Of a DNA stretch of 64,000 bases, positions 24,310-37,376 are shown piece after piece. The notes below the pieces were generated by a model. The model did not search any database. It saw nothing but the letters and a program-made list of their open reading frames with translations, and was not told where the DNA came from. Within the stretch, counting starts at the first letter, position 1. Each line of letters begins with the position of its first letter. This DNA is from Lathyrus oleraceus (Eukaryota; Streptophyta; Magnoliopsida; Fabales; Fabaceae), in assembly GCF_024323335.1 (NCBI RefSeq), contig NC_066583.1, positions 277,533,416 to 277,597,415 on the forward strand. The letters are read 5' to 3'. The position numbers were made by a program, and so were the translations under genes.

Positions 24310-26640
24310 GCAGTAGTATGAAAGGTGAGTCACACAAAAAAAGATGAAAAATATCTTAAAGAAAAAAAAAATAGACAGAAGCACTCACCAAAAGGAGAAC
24401 TCAGTTGAAAAATTGAGAAGTCCAACCCAGCTTACCAAAGAACAACAATGTTTAAAAAGATTCCAGCAATGATACTTTAGAATGATCATAGTGAAAAGAA
24501 TGATTGCAATACTCTGAACCACTAGCCTACTTATCCATATATTATCTCACTATAGCCTTAGCCCCATTACAACCTTGAAAGACCTCAAAAAGTGTGTGTA
24601 GTGTGTATCTGGTAATTGAAAGAGAGCTTATGCAAGCATATGGTATGGTAACGCGTACCGTGAATTTTGAGAGTATGCATTGACACCCAAAAGAAATGGT
24701 GAGAGTGTGAATAAGGCTAACAGGAGAAGCAATGTTATTAAGTATGGTGTGGCAGACCATTCGATCTTTATGATTCGGTAGAACTAAAGGTAGGAATGAA
24801 AGAGAACTATGGAAGATCTCAGAGGTATGTGTTTACTGTTATGTTGGTTTGATGATTGGGGACATGATGATGTTGTGCTAAAAGTTGCTTGAGGGAAAAA
24901 AATAAGCTAAGTTCGAGGTTGTGATTAGTCACCATTTATGTTAGTCTTGATGTCATTTGAATGCCAAAAGCAGGTGAATTGATATGAGTTTGAGCAGTAG
25001 TTTAGGTTTATTTTGGGTAGATTTTTACAACAACTTGATCTGCTAATGTTTTAATAATTATTATCTATTTTACACACTTGAGGTAGTGTTTCATATGTTT
25101 ACAAGGCTGAAAAATAATGAGGAGCCGGATCATAGAAGAAATTAGACGATAACGCATGAGCAGGAGGAAAAAAAGAAGAAAAATCAAGCTTCCTGCCCAT
25201 ACGCGTATAAGGCCTCTCATACGCGTATGTTCACTCATCATCACCCCCAACATACGTGTAACAGCGGGAGGGGGTGAAAAAACAGTCTTAGCTCATACGC
25301 GCATGGTAAGGCCCATACGCGTATGAGGCCAGCCAACCCCCACCTTTGTAGCAGAAGCCTTACGCGTATGGCTCCAACTGAGCCATACGCCCTACCCTGG
25401 GCCATACACGTATGAGTTAGTTCAAAAAAAAAAATCCATACGCGTTTGGATGGAGGCTATACGTGTATGGCACATCCCATATCTGAAAAAGCACAAAAGT
25501 TTCCTATTTAGCCAAAAAAACACGTGAATTTACAAGGGTGGGACGATTTTTTAGTAGAGAAAATGCGTTTTGAAGGCTAGAATACTGAAGAATTCTTGGT
25601 GGATCAAGATTTTCATGAAATTTTGTGATTGAATACCTCTTTTTTTCCATTAATTTGTAATGTCTACACTTTCTGTCATATTTTTCTTTATTTTTATGAG
25701 TAGCTTAATCCCTAATGCTAAGGGGTGTCCCTGATTTGAATTTATGATATAATTCTAAAAATTTTACCTTGTAATGACTTTGATTTTATGATAAATAACT
25801 ATTGTCCAAGAATAGCGATAGGAATTGATGAGGCCACAACAACTTTGTTGTAACTCTATTACATGTGATGAAATGATTTTTGTACTTTGTAGTAAGTTCT
25901 AAAAAAAACTGACACAGTAAACAAGACTCAAGCACCAATCAGAATCGTCATAGACCATAATACCACATCAATGAGGAATGTTTGAATTTAACTATCGCAT
26001 GAAAAGTGTGTGCTTGTTCCATCATCATTCCAACTGCTTTAAACGTACTAATAAGCCTTGGAAAATGGTGTACCTTGTAAATCAAACAATTTTTTTCAAC
26101 ATTTCAGTGAGTGATGCAAAAACATAAAAAGTTTTTCTTCTAACCTAGATTGCCAAATACGCGGTATGCGAATTTTGTAGAAGATTTCAAAGACATTTTG
26201 AAGTGATACTAGTTTCCAAAGACATGCATAGAAGCCAAAATATAGTATAGAATATTTCACACCCTCTTATCTAAGACTTATTGAGATTGAAACATAATAC
26301 ATAATAAAACCAAAATAATATCATAAGTAAGATTTATGACCCTTCACAATAAGTGCCATTAGCATGTTAAAACAAGCTAACATGCTTCTAAGAGAAGAAA
26401 TCATGGTGGGAGGCTTTAGAGTGAAGAATAACCTTGTGGATCCTACACCATCAAACAACAACACAAAAATATTTAAGAAAATAAAATAAAATAGAAGAAG
26501 AAAACTTGCTTAATAAATCTTTCATGTAGTTATAATATTATCATGCCTCAACATGAGGACACACTTAAGTAATCATAAAATATTGTCACTATAGACAAGG
26601 TTGACTTCAGTTGTGTAGCTTTATTAAACAACTTTACCTG
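24310..26640 (+). repeat. Presumptive LTR and flanking DNA of the Athila-like remnant
   Basis: It follows the AAGTTTGGGG stretch and contains a cluster of CATACGCGTATG palindromes (25198-25470). At about 25697-25730 it has a TATGAGTAGCTTAATCCC...AATGCTAAGGGG phrase of the kind seen in Athila-type LTRs. I found no matching second LTR or TSD. From about 25860 to 26640 I see nothing I can classify. Confidence 0.35.
25198..25470. repeat. Cluster of CATACGCGTATG-type palindromes
   Basis: About ten perfect or near-perfect copies in 275 bp: perfect at 25218-25229 and 25314-25325, with one- or two-base variants at 25198, 25251, 25294, 25360, 25384, 25403, 25436 and 25458. Spacing is irregular (about 14-45 bp), so it is not a simple tandem repeat. 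Confidence 0.9.
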
Positions 26641-26645
26641 GAAAG
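26641..26645. repeat. Target site duplication, left copy (GAAAG)
   Basis: GAAAG immediately before the TGTAGCGG terminus, matching 31340-31344 exactly. Confidence 0.9.
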
Positions 26646-29600
26646 TGTAGCGGTAAATTCATGACCATCAAGCTATGGATAAGCTAGACGTCAATAAACC
26701 AGAGTCGTCACCGCACTTTTATTGTTTCCAAGGGAAAAGGGAAAAGTACGAACAAAACCCAAAGATAAGAAGTTTTCAAATCAAAACTAATAAAATGTCA
26801 TAGATTACAGGTAAGGGGGTTGGTTACACATAGGGAAGGTGTTAGCACCCAAAGTGTCCTAGGTACTCCTAGGGAGCCCTTTCTTGTGTGCATATGTATT
26901 TTTGTATAAAATGATGTTTGCAATAAATAGAGTGTGGGGATGAGAAAAGAATTCATTGATTATATTTTTGTGTTTGACAAGACCTTCGGACTTGTGCCTA
27001 CGTACCAACATAAAATGAGGGATCAAAACCTCATAGTTCGTGGTATCAATTTCAAAGTGGATACATTTCTTTTAACAAAAGTTTAAGTTTAACAAAGGCA
27101 CAAAAGGCCTAAAAAAGGTTTGAATGAGTGTTATTTCTTTTTGTCTCTTGAAAATTTTAAGTCAATATGATTAGTTACAAGTTTGATTAAGAAAATAAGT
27201 TTGAAAATGCAATGGCATAAGGCCAAAGTTTCTAATTTGCAATAAAGTCTAAGTTTAGAAAATAGAAGCAAAGAAGATTTTAAAAGGAGGGAGATATTTG
27301 AAATTAAAGAAGTGGGGAAGAGATGAAGAGACTAATCCTAAGCAAAAATTTAAAAGTTAAGAGTTGAAAAGATCTGACCAATGGGCTGCAATCCAATAGA
27401 CAAGTATGTCATATAGAAACCCAAATTTCCCTTGGAGTTTAAAATCAAACAATATCAATACACGCATAGCAAGATGAAGAGCAAGGCATCAAATAAAGAT
27501 AGCCACATCCAAGCTTAGCAACTCCATGATCTTTTTCATACTCTTCCATGTATCAGATGACTTCAAATGTAAGCATTAGACACAAGTTCAAAATAACAAC
27601 TTCAATAGGATCATGTTACAGATGAACTCAAATGGAGCTTCAATATTTGTATCAGATGAAAGTTCACTTCACAAGCACTTGGTTTCATGAAAGTTGGCAT
27701 TGTCCAAGTCCTTTACATAGGGAATATTGCCTAATTCTAAGTCCAATGTCTCAGATCAACCAACAGTTCACACAAGATGTCTTTTATGGTTTTTGTTGTT
27801 ATTATGTACATTAAGGTCAAAGACCACAAACACAAACAAGTATATACAAACACAATATAATCACAAAGTATGGCTCAAGTGAGCAAAGTGAAAATGGCAT
27901 TAAAGTAGACAAGTTAAATGGTATGAATAATGGCAAATGAAATAAGACTTGAATTTAAAGTGTATAAAAGTAAATGGCTTGAAATTAAATTTTAGTTGTT
28001 AGTTGGTTAGGAGTTAGTATTGCTTTTGCTTTTGTTTTGTTTAAGTCATTCTTTGCAGAACACTCAACCCACTATTCACAAGGATGGATCCTTGAACCAA
28101 GACATCTTCCAAATGAAGGAAAAAATACCAAGTTTCCACACAATACCATGAAAGAGGGGAGACTTACAATCTCACTTACTAGAATGTTATGCCTTTTTGT
28201 GTCATAAATTTAGCGATATGTTAAACAATCGTAATTGGACTTATGTAGAAGTCACAACTATTTGAGGTCAGGCAATAGAAATTTTGGTGTTAATGCATGT
28301 TAGAGACATAGTACAATAAACTATACTCCTAAAACATACCACACACAAAAAGAATATGCAAAAGAGTGGATCTAATCTCATCCATACTTATGTTGATTTT
28401 ACAATCAACTAGCCTTAGGATATGGAGATATCATAGGTCCAATGACATGGATGAAAAGAGAGTGGGATCAAGATGAAGAGGGAGGGGAAATAGAATCAAC
28501 ACAAATTGGTCAAAGGAGGACTTTTACCAAATTAATATCATTCATTCATTTTGGGAGACGAAATGTCATTTCATCAATCCCCTAAATCCAATGATTTTAA
28601 CTCAACAAAGTCAAATCAACCTTGACCAAGACCCAACAACATAAGTCAAACTCACAAGTCCATATCAAATGCTCAACATAATTTATGTTGCACTTAAACA
28701 ATTAAAAACAATTAAAATACACATTAAATTAAAGTATGGTTGGTCAAATTCCTAAAACCTCATCAAAACACCAAAGAAATGGCCATGAGATTTATCATAG
28801 GTCAAACAAGGTCAAAGGACCTTGGAGAAAAAAATTCATAATTTTTGGAAACTTAAAACTATTTTTAAGCAATTAAAAATATTCACAAAAACAATTAAAT
28901 CATGAAAAATATTAATAATGATCCAAAAAATAATTTTAATTCAGAAAATAAAAGATGAATTTATTTAATTTTTTTTGGTGAAACTCTCATGTTTTTTGGA
29001 TCAATATTAAAATTAATATGAATTAATGAAAATAAACCAAATAAAAGAAAAATATTAAAAAAGGAAAAAATGTGGACCACTTGATCTCCCTTATTAATTG
29101 AGGTGGCAGATCAAGTGGCTGCTAGCGCGTGTTCCATGGTGGACACAAGTCAAAGCGTTGTAGGGATGGTATGCAAAACCAACGCACGAGATTATAACAT
29201 TTCAAATAGATCATGTGGTTCAAATGAGCGTCAACGCATCACCGGAGCCAAAGCTCCGGTCTCCTTCTCCGATGAGCTTCATCGGACTGGTTCACTCACA
29301 ACCATCACCAAAATTAAAAACAAGAACATGAGTTTAAAGTAAAAATGCTCAGGAGCTCGAATTTGGCCTTAATTTCTCCTAACTCCAAGTATATTGAAAG
29401 ATACAGGGAGTTGAATTTTGAGGTGCACGATCTGCGTTGCTTTGATTTAACCTCTAAGCAACTCAATCTTGTTGCCTACATTGGTAGGACTTCAGACAAC
29501 CAAAGATCAAGGATAATTATGGAGAATTGAGTGAGAATCAAAGAGATGAAATTTATGGAAAATACATTCAATGCAAGTCTCTATTCAATCGATCTTGCTC

Positions 29601-31339
29601 TTGCTTGCTCTTGATCTTGCTCAGGACACTTGATGGAGTGGAATTGAATGATCAAAAGGCTCAGGACTCTTGGAGATTTGAATCTCAAAACAGTAATATT
29701 CAAACTCAATTTCCAAGGGAAATTATCAAGGTTATCCTTTGAAATGAGAGGGTTTGAAGGTTTGGAATCAAAGCTGGCGCACAGGGTCCTTAATTCTGAT
29801 GGCAAGGGGCTCTATTTATAGGTAAATGGATTGATATTTGCACACTTGAAGTGAAGATCCAAAAATAGCATTGTACATTGCATGGGTGCATGGGCGTGTA
29901 CCAGGCCCGTGTAATCACTTCTTATGATCCATAATTGAGTACAAGCATTCCTGGGATCATGTTGGAAAGCTATGCATTGGTGTATGAAAGTTTTAAGTTC
30001 AATTGTGCCAAATGGTCGTCCATGTTCAAGCCATGCGCAACTCACTAAAACCTTGTCCAATATGGATGAAATTGGACTTTTTGGAAAGGTTAGATCAAGA
30101 GGAACAACTTTCATATTGAACATTTTTTCATTTGAAGCTTGGATCATGATGAATTTTAAGGTGGAAGTTGGAAAAATCAAACATGTCAAAAATATTTCTA
30201 AGTGTCAAGTCATATGTTCACTTATTCCACCTTGGCTAGCTTTTTATGTGAGCTTCAAATGAGAAACGTTCCTTCATCAAAGTTGTATATCTCTCAAAGT
30301 CCTTCAACATGGTCACAAATTTGACCTTATTTGGATTAGATATGAAGGAGTTATGCATTTTTGAAGTTGAGGAAAATCACTTGTTCAATGGCATTGGTCC
30401 AAAATGACCTATAATGTATCCTCATATCACATGCACATAAAAGTTGAATTTTCTCTTCCTCCAAACATCAAAGTTGAATTAGACATCTTGAATTTTATTT
30501 TTCAACTTGGAAATCTTTCATCTCATAAAAATTGAGCAAGTTATGTCCTTGGGAAGTTGACCTCCAAATTAGGGTTTCGACAAAATGACCTATAATCTTT
30601 CACCATAAAAAATGACTTTCTAAGAAAAAATAGATCTAGACCTCAACATGAAAGGTTTTTGGAATGTTATTTAGAGTAACGTTTGTTTTGGAATTATTTT
30701 CATATGACAAAAAGTGTAGGAGATAGGGTATAGGAAACCCCAGTTTTGATTAGATGAATTCCTCTGGTCAACCACCATGAACCAACTTGCTAGTTTGCAA
30801 TTCTCTTGACTTTTGGGACTCATGGGAGATCATATATGCATAATATGATGAAATTTGAAGTATCCCTTGAAATATTTGATCAATTGGGTGAAGAAGCTTG
30901 TTGAAGAAGTTACATAAGATACGCAGATGAATTAGGGTTTCCAAGGCAAACCAATTCGAAACTCTTGATGATTTCTTGATCAAAATAACATGTGAAGATC
31001 ATGGAGATTCATATATGATGCTTAGAGCCATTGTAAATCATTTCTTGATTGAGCTCCTTGCAATGAGGGTCTTAAATCCTAGATGTGAGCTTGATAGATA
31101 AAAGGTGAGCACATGCCCTACCTACAAAAGAGTTAGACAATACAAAGACATATTTTTAGTATTTTGGTTAGTAAAGATGCTAAAATACAAAGTATGATAC
31201 AATCAAATGGTGTTTGGTGATCTCTCCCAATGCAAACCCAATGAATGAGGGGTTATGAGTATGCCAAGATGTGATCCCAATGCTAATGCATATGATGAGA
31301 TAGCATGAGGGATCTTAGGGTCAAAATTGGGGTCTTACA
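26646..31339 (-). mobile_element. Solo Ogre LTR
   Basis: 4694 bp from TGTAGCGGTAAATTC to GGGGTCTTACA, bounded by a perfect 5-bp duplication GAAAG on each side with no internal region. This is the signature of unequal recombination between the two LTRs of an integrated element. It runs opposite to the related LTR at 18511-23256. Included ORFs such as 29103-29342 and 29972-30262 have no recognisable domain and are probably incidental. Confidence 0.93.
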
Positions 31340-31344
31340 GAAAG
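31340..31344. repeat. Target site duplication, right copy (GAAAG)
   Basis: Directly follows the LTR end TTACA and matches 26641-26645. Confidence 0.9.
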
Positions 31345-34300
31345 TTGACTAGATAACCAATCAAAATAAAAAAGATTCCATTAGGGATATAAATGTAACT
31401 CAAATTGAAATTGAAACTTAGAAATTATAATACCTTCAAATTGATATCAAAATCTAGAAATTGAAATACCTTCAAATTGAAATTAAACCCTGGAAATTGA
31501 AATACCTTCAAATTGAATTTGAAATCTGAAAATGTAGTGAGTTGTAAATCAAAATCGAAACTGATATTGAAATCGAAAGAGAAACTTGGAAATGTAATGT
31601 GCACGAAATCAAAATCAAAATCGAAAATGAAACCTGGAAATATAATGAAAAATAAATCGAAATTGAATTTGAAAATGTAATGAGCGAAAAATTGAAATAA
31701 AAATCAAAACAACGGTGAGAAGTGATAGAAGATGTAGGTTTTACAATTCTGAGATTTGTGATAACAAGAACTATCTAGTCAAGGATTTTTCAATTGTAGG
31801 GAAGGAAATCCTTCGACACCTGAATTAATTCAGTAAATTCAAAGTATCGTTTGGTTCTATGGATGAGAGAGTTTCCTCCAAAGTCGGGAGTCAATCTCCT
31901 CTTGCGAGAATTCTTACACATGACATTTTTTTTAATTTTAGAGGAAATGGAATACAATTCATATTTTGGAGAAAATGAAGGAATGTCAAGAATTAAGGGA
32001 AATGAAATATTTATGAAAAAACGCTTGAAAGAATGGATGTGAGGATGGTTACGGAAGCATAGTAGTTTCCTTTTTAAATAAAATTCTCTATTTTTGTAGA
32101 AATTAGTTGAGGTGGTTGCACATAACTGTCGTGGCACCTATCGCAAATGATAAATAAGAACAGTTTTTATGTAACCGTTTCAATTTAAGTGCAATAAATC
32201 AACAAAAGTATTATAGTAAAATGAAAATGGAAATTATAAATATTTCTTGATTACTTAAATGTCATTTTTTTAGTGTAAATAACTTTTGATAAAAAAGTAA
32301 TTTAAAAAGTTTATATGATTGATTTTTGATAGGTTGATAGTTACCTAACAAGTTTCACATAATCTTTTCACTAAATTATTGACAAAATCATTAGTTAAAT
32401 TAGATCCGACTTAACATATTAGTTTTTTTTATAACTTTAAATATTGAACTTATTTTTAATTTTGTACAACGCTAGTTTTTTAATGAAGTACAATTGTAAA
32501 AAACGGTTGTATGTCCTTTAAATATGTGATATGTTATAATTAGTTTCGTTTTGAGATATACTTAATTTAATATTAAAATAACATAAATAATGAATTTGTT
32601 ACAAATGTAAATCTTAAAGAGGCATTTGACTCATGTTTTATCATGCATATAGCCCGGCATATAGTGGAGTAACTTGTAGTACAAGCGCAAGTTAGCATTA
32701 TCTCTTTAAAAATCTAGCTAAGGACAGTATGGTTTGATGTGTATATGTTTGAAATCACATGCTTCAAACCATCTGACTTTCAATATTTAAGGTATGTTTA
32801 TAGTTCAGCTAGAGTCAGCTAGTACTAGACAAATTGATTTTATATTAAAGTATATATTAATACTTCAATATTTTATGTTTGAATTATTACTTCACCTATG
32901 TTTGAATTATTAATAGTTCATTGTCTTATAAAAATATCTCTTTCTCTGTTCCAAAATAATTATTTATTACATTATTTTTTAATATTATTTTTTTATTTTA
33001 TTTAATTATTTATTAATTGTAATTAATAATGTTTTTTAATAAATAATATTAATTTTATTATTAAAATTAATATATTCAATTATTTTTTAAGAATCACATA
33101 TTTTTCAAATAATATATTTTTATGAGATGCATGGAGTAATATGGTTTAATATAATATTTTTTTGTTTTACGTTAAACTCGAGGTTTATTTTACTTTCTTA
33201 AATTACAAAATTTAATATCAATTCTTTAATTCTTTAACTCTATAATAAATTATGTTAGTCACTTTTGGCTAAATAATAAAAAATTAATTTCTAAAAAATA
33301 AAAAAATAATATGATACATTTTGAAATTTTAAAAAATTGATAAAATGATTTTTCAAATTAAGAAACAAAATAAATTTTAAAATTAGCATAAAAAAAATAT
33401 TAAACCTTATAATATTGTATAGTCTCAATCTCAACTTAATAAAAGATGGCACTACCATGTCTCATATTGAATATATTTTTAATTAACAAACCAATGGGTG
33501 GATTTGGAAACTAGCATTATCAGTGAAGGTATGCATGTAAATTGTAATAGTAAGACGACATTGTGAATTCTAAGAAACAATAAAATATGTTTGTCTGCAA
33601 CATTAAATGTTGACAAAATGCACAAGGTATAGAGAAACCTTGTTTTTGTTGTAGTTTATACAGTAAAATGGTTTTTGGTTTTGCATGTACATATATGCTT
33701 ACTTTATTCATGTAGCAAGCACGCGTCTGTGACGTGTAAGACTGAGTTGGACGTAAATGAATTGGTGCAGAGTAGTGGCAAAGCCATATGCTGAAGAATG
33801 AGTTGATTCATAAAGCGGTGCTATGAATCTAAGAGCTTGCCGAAAACAGCACAAAATCTATCTATGGCATGTCTTGCGCGTGTCATGTGAATCAAATTGT
33901 TAGCTTAAAAACTATGACACGTTTTTATTTCTGCTATTTTTCAATGCTGTTTATTTATCACTATCTTGCTACTTGCTTTCAACATTCAAGTGGTGTGTAC
34001 TTCAACTTGCATGTAATTAAGAGTGTTTTATCTCTTAATAAGTGTTTTATTTTAACAGCATGATTTATGAAAAATGTTTAAATATGTTATTTTAATTATA
34101 TAATTAACATTATTTATTATAATTTTTTATCAATTATAATTAATAGAGTAATTGAATAAAGTAAAAAATTAATAAATAAAAATATATTATACAAAAATAA
34201 TAAGTATTATATTAATATTATAAAATAGAATTTAAATAAAATTTTAATTTTTTATTTTATCTTATTTACAACATTAATCTCTACATTATTTATTTGTCTT

Positions 34301-34900
34301 TTTTTTTCCTTTAAATTTTTACACTTAAAATTAATAATATCAAATTTAAATGATATATTATTTATAAAATAAATAAAAAATCATCGTACAAAATTATTTC
34401 TAGAATTTTAAAGATAAAGAATATATATTGATTTTATTATAAATTGACATGTCATTAATTTTCAATAAAAAGTAAAATAAAATATCTTTTGTAAAACTTT
34501 AAAAATAAAAAAGTATATATAAATTACCCATTATTAAAATTCACATCTCTTTAATTTTCAATACAAAAACTAAAATAAAAGATCAAAATTATTTAAATTT
34601 GAATAAAATAAGATAACTAAGCCTAAACTATATAGGAGTGTATACATAAATATCTTTAATGAAACACATGACTTAGTGTTATAATGGATTAACATGTATC
34701 AGAATTACGAGCATGTAGCATTTTGATAAACAAAAGAGGAGTTAGATACGAGAAATAAACTAAATATAGAAAATATTAAAATGACTTGTAGCATTTGATA
34801 TAGGATTTGATGATCCAAAATTATTCATTTATTATAGGAGTAAATTAGCGTAAGTTCCGAAGAATGTAATTTGGCGAAAACAGTGAAAAAAATCAGATAG
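31345..34900. other. AT-rich intergenic DNA without supported genes
   Basis: 31370-31720 is an A-rich degenerate repeat built on AAATTGAAATC/TACCTTCAAATTG phrases. 31790-32137 contains a 115-codon minus-strand ORF with no domain I recognise. It overlaps a 63-codon ORF on the other strand, and I do not call either a gene. 32140-34900 is strongly AT-rich with many stops in all frames. Confidence 0.7.
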
Positions 34901-34939
34901 TGAGTAACAGATGCAGGCGGTAGCTGAAGCTAATATGGC

Positions 34940-35075
34940 GTTTGCTAGTCACGTGGCGAGCCCCGGGTCACGTCACGTGCACTGCTTTTCAGGGTTTGAC
35001 AAGTACCATAGGCTCCGGGAGGATTCATTCCGTTTTTAGGATCATGACCGATATATCAAATTTATATATAGACTC
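34940..35075 (+). promoter_or_regulatory. GC-rich island with two G-boxes and a TATA-like box, no attached gene
   Basis: CACGTG at 34950-34955 and 34974-34979 (the latter within TCACGTCACGTGC), a CCCCGGG between them, and TTTATATATA at 35061-35070 about 80 bp downstream. Such an arrangement would fit a plant promoter bound by bZIP/bHLH factors, but no ORF of note follows before the decayed copia element at 35379. Confidence 0.35.
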
Positions 35076-35378
35076 TGACTCTACATTTTATTTTATTTTT
35101 CTTTAATTTTTTATTTATTTTTTATTTTTATTATTGTTAGTTTGTGAAACATTTTTAATGAAAAAAAAGAAAAAAAAATTATTATTATTATTATTAAAGA
35201 ATGATTATGATACAAAATTGAATTATAAAATATCTATTTATATACGTCTAAATGAATGGACTAATAAGGAATAAATACATCAACTTCAAATTCTAATTAT
35301 TTTTTGGGTTTGCTCACAAAACTTAAATTATATTATATCTTAACATATTCTTCTATAATCTAAGTTGTTCAACAAACA

Positions 35379-36280
35379 TTAATTATAGTCGATATGAAAT
35401 ATTCTTAATTTTTTTCTCAAATATAGGAATATGTCGATTTTTAATTCTTTGGTGAAAATATCGGTAAATTGTGCTTCACTTGAGCAATATTTTGCTTCAA
35501 GTTCGCCTTAATTTACCTTCTTCCTTAAGAAGTGAATTTTAGCTTTGACGTGCTTACTCTCCTTCCATGCAAAACTGGATTATTCGCAAGATTTATGGTT
35601 GACTTGTTGTCGATCTGCAACACCAGAGGTTTCTTCACTTTGACCTTCATTTCTTCAAGCACGGATCTAATCCAAATTGTTTGACACGCAACATAGAATC
35701 TTGTTATATATTCAGCCTCACACGAAGACAATGCCACCACAAGTTGATTTCTCGAGCACTGTGAGATTGAGACACCAAATACTTGAAAGAAATAATCAAT
35801 TGTGCTTCTTCAATCTTCCTTATCTCCACACCAATAAGCATATGAGTAACAAGTAACCATAACCTATTTGCTTTCAGAGTCTCTTCGAAATAGAATTTCA
35901 TAGTTTATCGATCCTTTTAAGTATATTAAGATTCTTCTCGTAGCCTTCATGTGTGCCAGCTTTGGTTCACTCATGTATCTACTCACTAATCCGAATGAGA
36001 AACCTATATATGATCGACTGTTGCACGCATATCTCAGAGATCTGACAAATTGTTTGAACATAGTTGCATCAACTTTGTCTTCCTCTCTATGCTTCTCCAA
36101 CTTCAAGTTTGGTTCGACATATGAAGATGCAGGAGTCGAACCATCCATCTGGAATCTCTTGAGTATCTGTTTGACATACTTTCTTTGATGTAACACCATA
36201 CCTTGCTTCGACATTTGAAATTACATGCCTAGGAAGTACGACAACTTTCCTAGATCAGACATTTTAAATTCCTTCTTCAT
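35379..36280 (-). pseudogene. Ty1/copia pol fragment: RT C-terminus and RNase H
   Basis: Minus strand, in order: text matching the RT C-terminal region (SDLGKLSYFLGM, VLHQRKYVKQILKRF, then a YLKG segment in 36280-35864), a gap with frame breaks, then RNase H (VALSSCEAEYI, LQIDNKSTINLANNP) at 35740-35525. The pol end is at 35379 and runs past TDIFTKELK to a stop. The RT catalytic YVDD block, integrase and protease are absent. Frameshifts and stops show it is dead. The stretch at 35380-35500 preserves the end of pol in yet another frame. Confidence 0.88.
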
Positions 36281-36338
36281 CAGCTTTTTGAACTTTGACT
36301 CATTCTCTCACATTCACCATAACATTTTCTTCTAGATA

Positions 36339-36370
36339 TAACCGGTTACATCTTTCACGTAACCGGTTAC
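36339..36370. repeat. Pair of TAACCGGTTAC palindromes
   Basis: Perfect copies at 36339-36349 and 36360-36370, exactly two helical turns (21 bp) apart, at the gag/RT deletion junction of the copia remnant. Confidence 0.9.
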
Positions 36371-36374
36371 AACC

Positions 36375-37360
36375 TGTTTTTGCATTTGCCTTTTGTGATC
36401 ATGACCAATAGTGTATTCTCCTCATCAAACTCTTGTCTTGCAACATTGTCTTCATATCCTCGAGCTTCCTTATTGTTCGCATTGCACCCTCTTGCAAAAT
36501 GACAAGACCTTTGACACTTAAAGCACTACTCCTTGCTTTTGTTAAACATCTTCTTTTCACCTCTAAAGTTGCCTTGACCATCAATTTTGTTGCAGTTGCT
36601 CTCATCCCATTGACAAATCAAATTCTTGGAACTTTGAGACACTATTCCACCAAAATTCTGAAAATCCCCTTTATTATTCATGAGCCATTTTTCTTTCGAT
36701 CTCTTGTCCTTTTCATCGAAACGAGCTTGTAAAGCGATCTCTGCCTTTTCCTTATCCTTATTTCTCTTCTCCATCATTTTCTCACGAGCCTCAAGAGAGC
36801 TTTGCAACTCCTCTTTGCTCATCGTTGCAAGAGCTTTCGATTCCTGAATCATTACAACCACGTGTCAAACCTAGGCGTTAAACGGAACATTTTCGCGGTA
36901 ACATATTGCTCAGTGACTGTTTCTCCACATGCCTTCACTTGATTCACTAATCGAGTGATTCGCGTTTTGAAATCGTTGATTGTCTCCTTTTCCTCCATTT
37001 GAATCAATTCAAGTTGAGGCTTGTGAGCTTGTAACCTCACGACCTTTGCCTTGTCAGCCCCTGTGTATGTCTTACCTAAAATTTATCGCACTTGCTTTGA
37101 CGATTCACAGTCACCAACTTTTTCAAAGTTGTCACCATCCACACATTAGTGTCTTAAAATCTTTCTTTTTATCTTTCTTATGTGTTGCTCGGATTCTTTC
37201 AGTTGCACCAACTGGAGGTTTATTCAAAGTTGTCACCAACACTTTCATTTGTTTGCACAGTTTATCATAATTCTTCGCATAAATGATAGGTAGGTTTACA
37301 TGGATTCTTCGTTGGAGACAAAATTCATGTTGCACATTAGGTGTTTATGGATCTTAACCA
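36375..37360 (-). pseudogene. Ty1/copia gag fragments with CCHC zinc knuckle
   Basis: Three overlapping-frame pieces on the minus strand: an N-terminal part (37335-37132, including KNYDKLCKQMKVLV), a middle part (37040-36852, MEEKETINDFKTRITRLVNQ, typical of the copia gag central domain) and a charged part (36861-36526). A zinc knuckle CFKCQRSCHFARGC (C-X2-C-X4-H-X4-C) lies at about 36535-36494. Frameshifts separate the pieces. Shortly after the knuckle the sequence passes through two TAACCGGTTAC palindromes directly into the RT tail, so protease, integrase and most of RT have been lost in one deletion. Confidence 0.87.
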
Positions 37361-37376
37361 AACTCTTGATGTCAAA
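37361..37376 (-). other. Decayed primer-binding site, initiator tRNA-Met type
   Basis: Read on the minus strand, TTTGACATCAAGAG directly follows the presumed LTR end. The copia consensus TGGTATCAGAG is recognisable with about three changes. It agrees with gag starting just downstream on the minus strand. Confidence 0.6.

Noticed and set aside
31790..32137. 115-codon minus-strand ORF as a possible gene
   Set aside because: No recognisable domain, an overlapping ORF on the other strand, AT-rich intergenic context and no splice or promoter signals seen.
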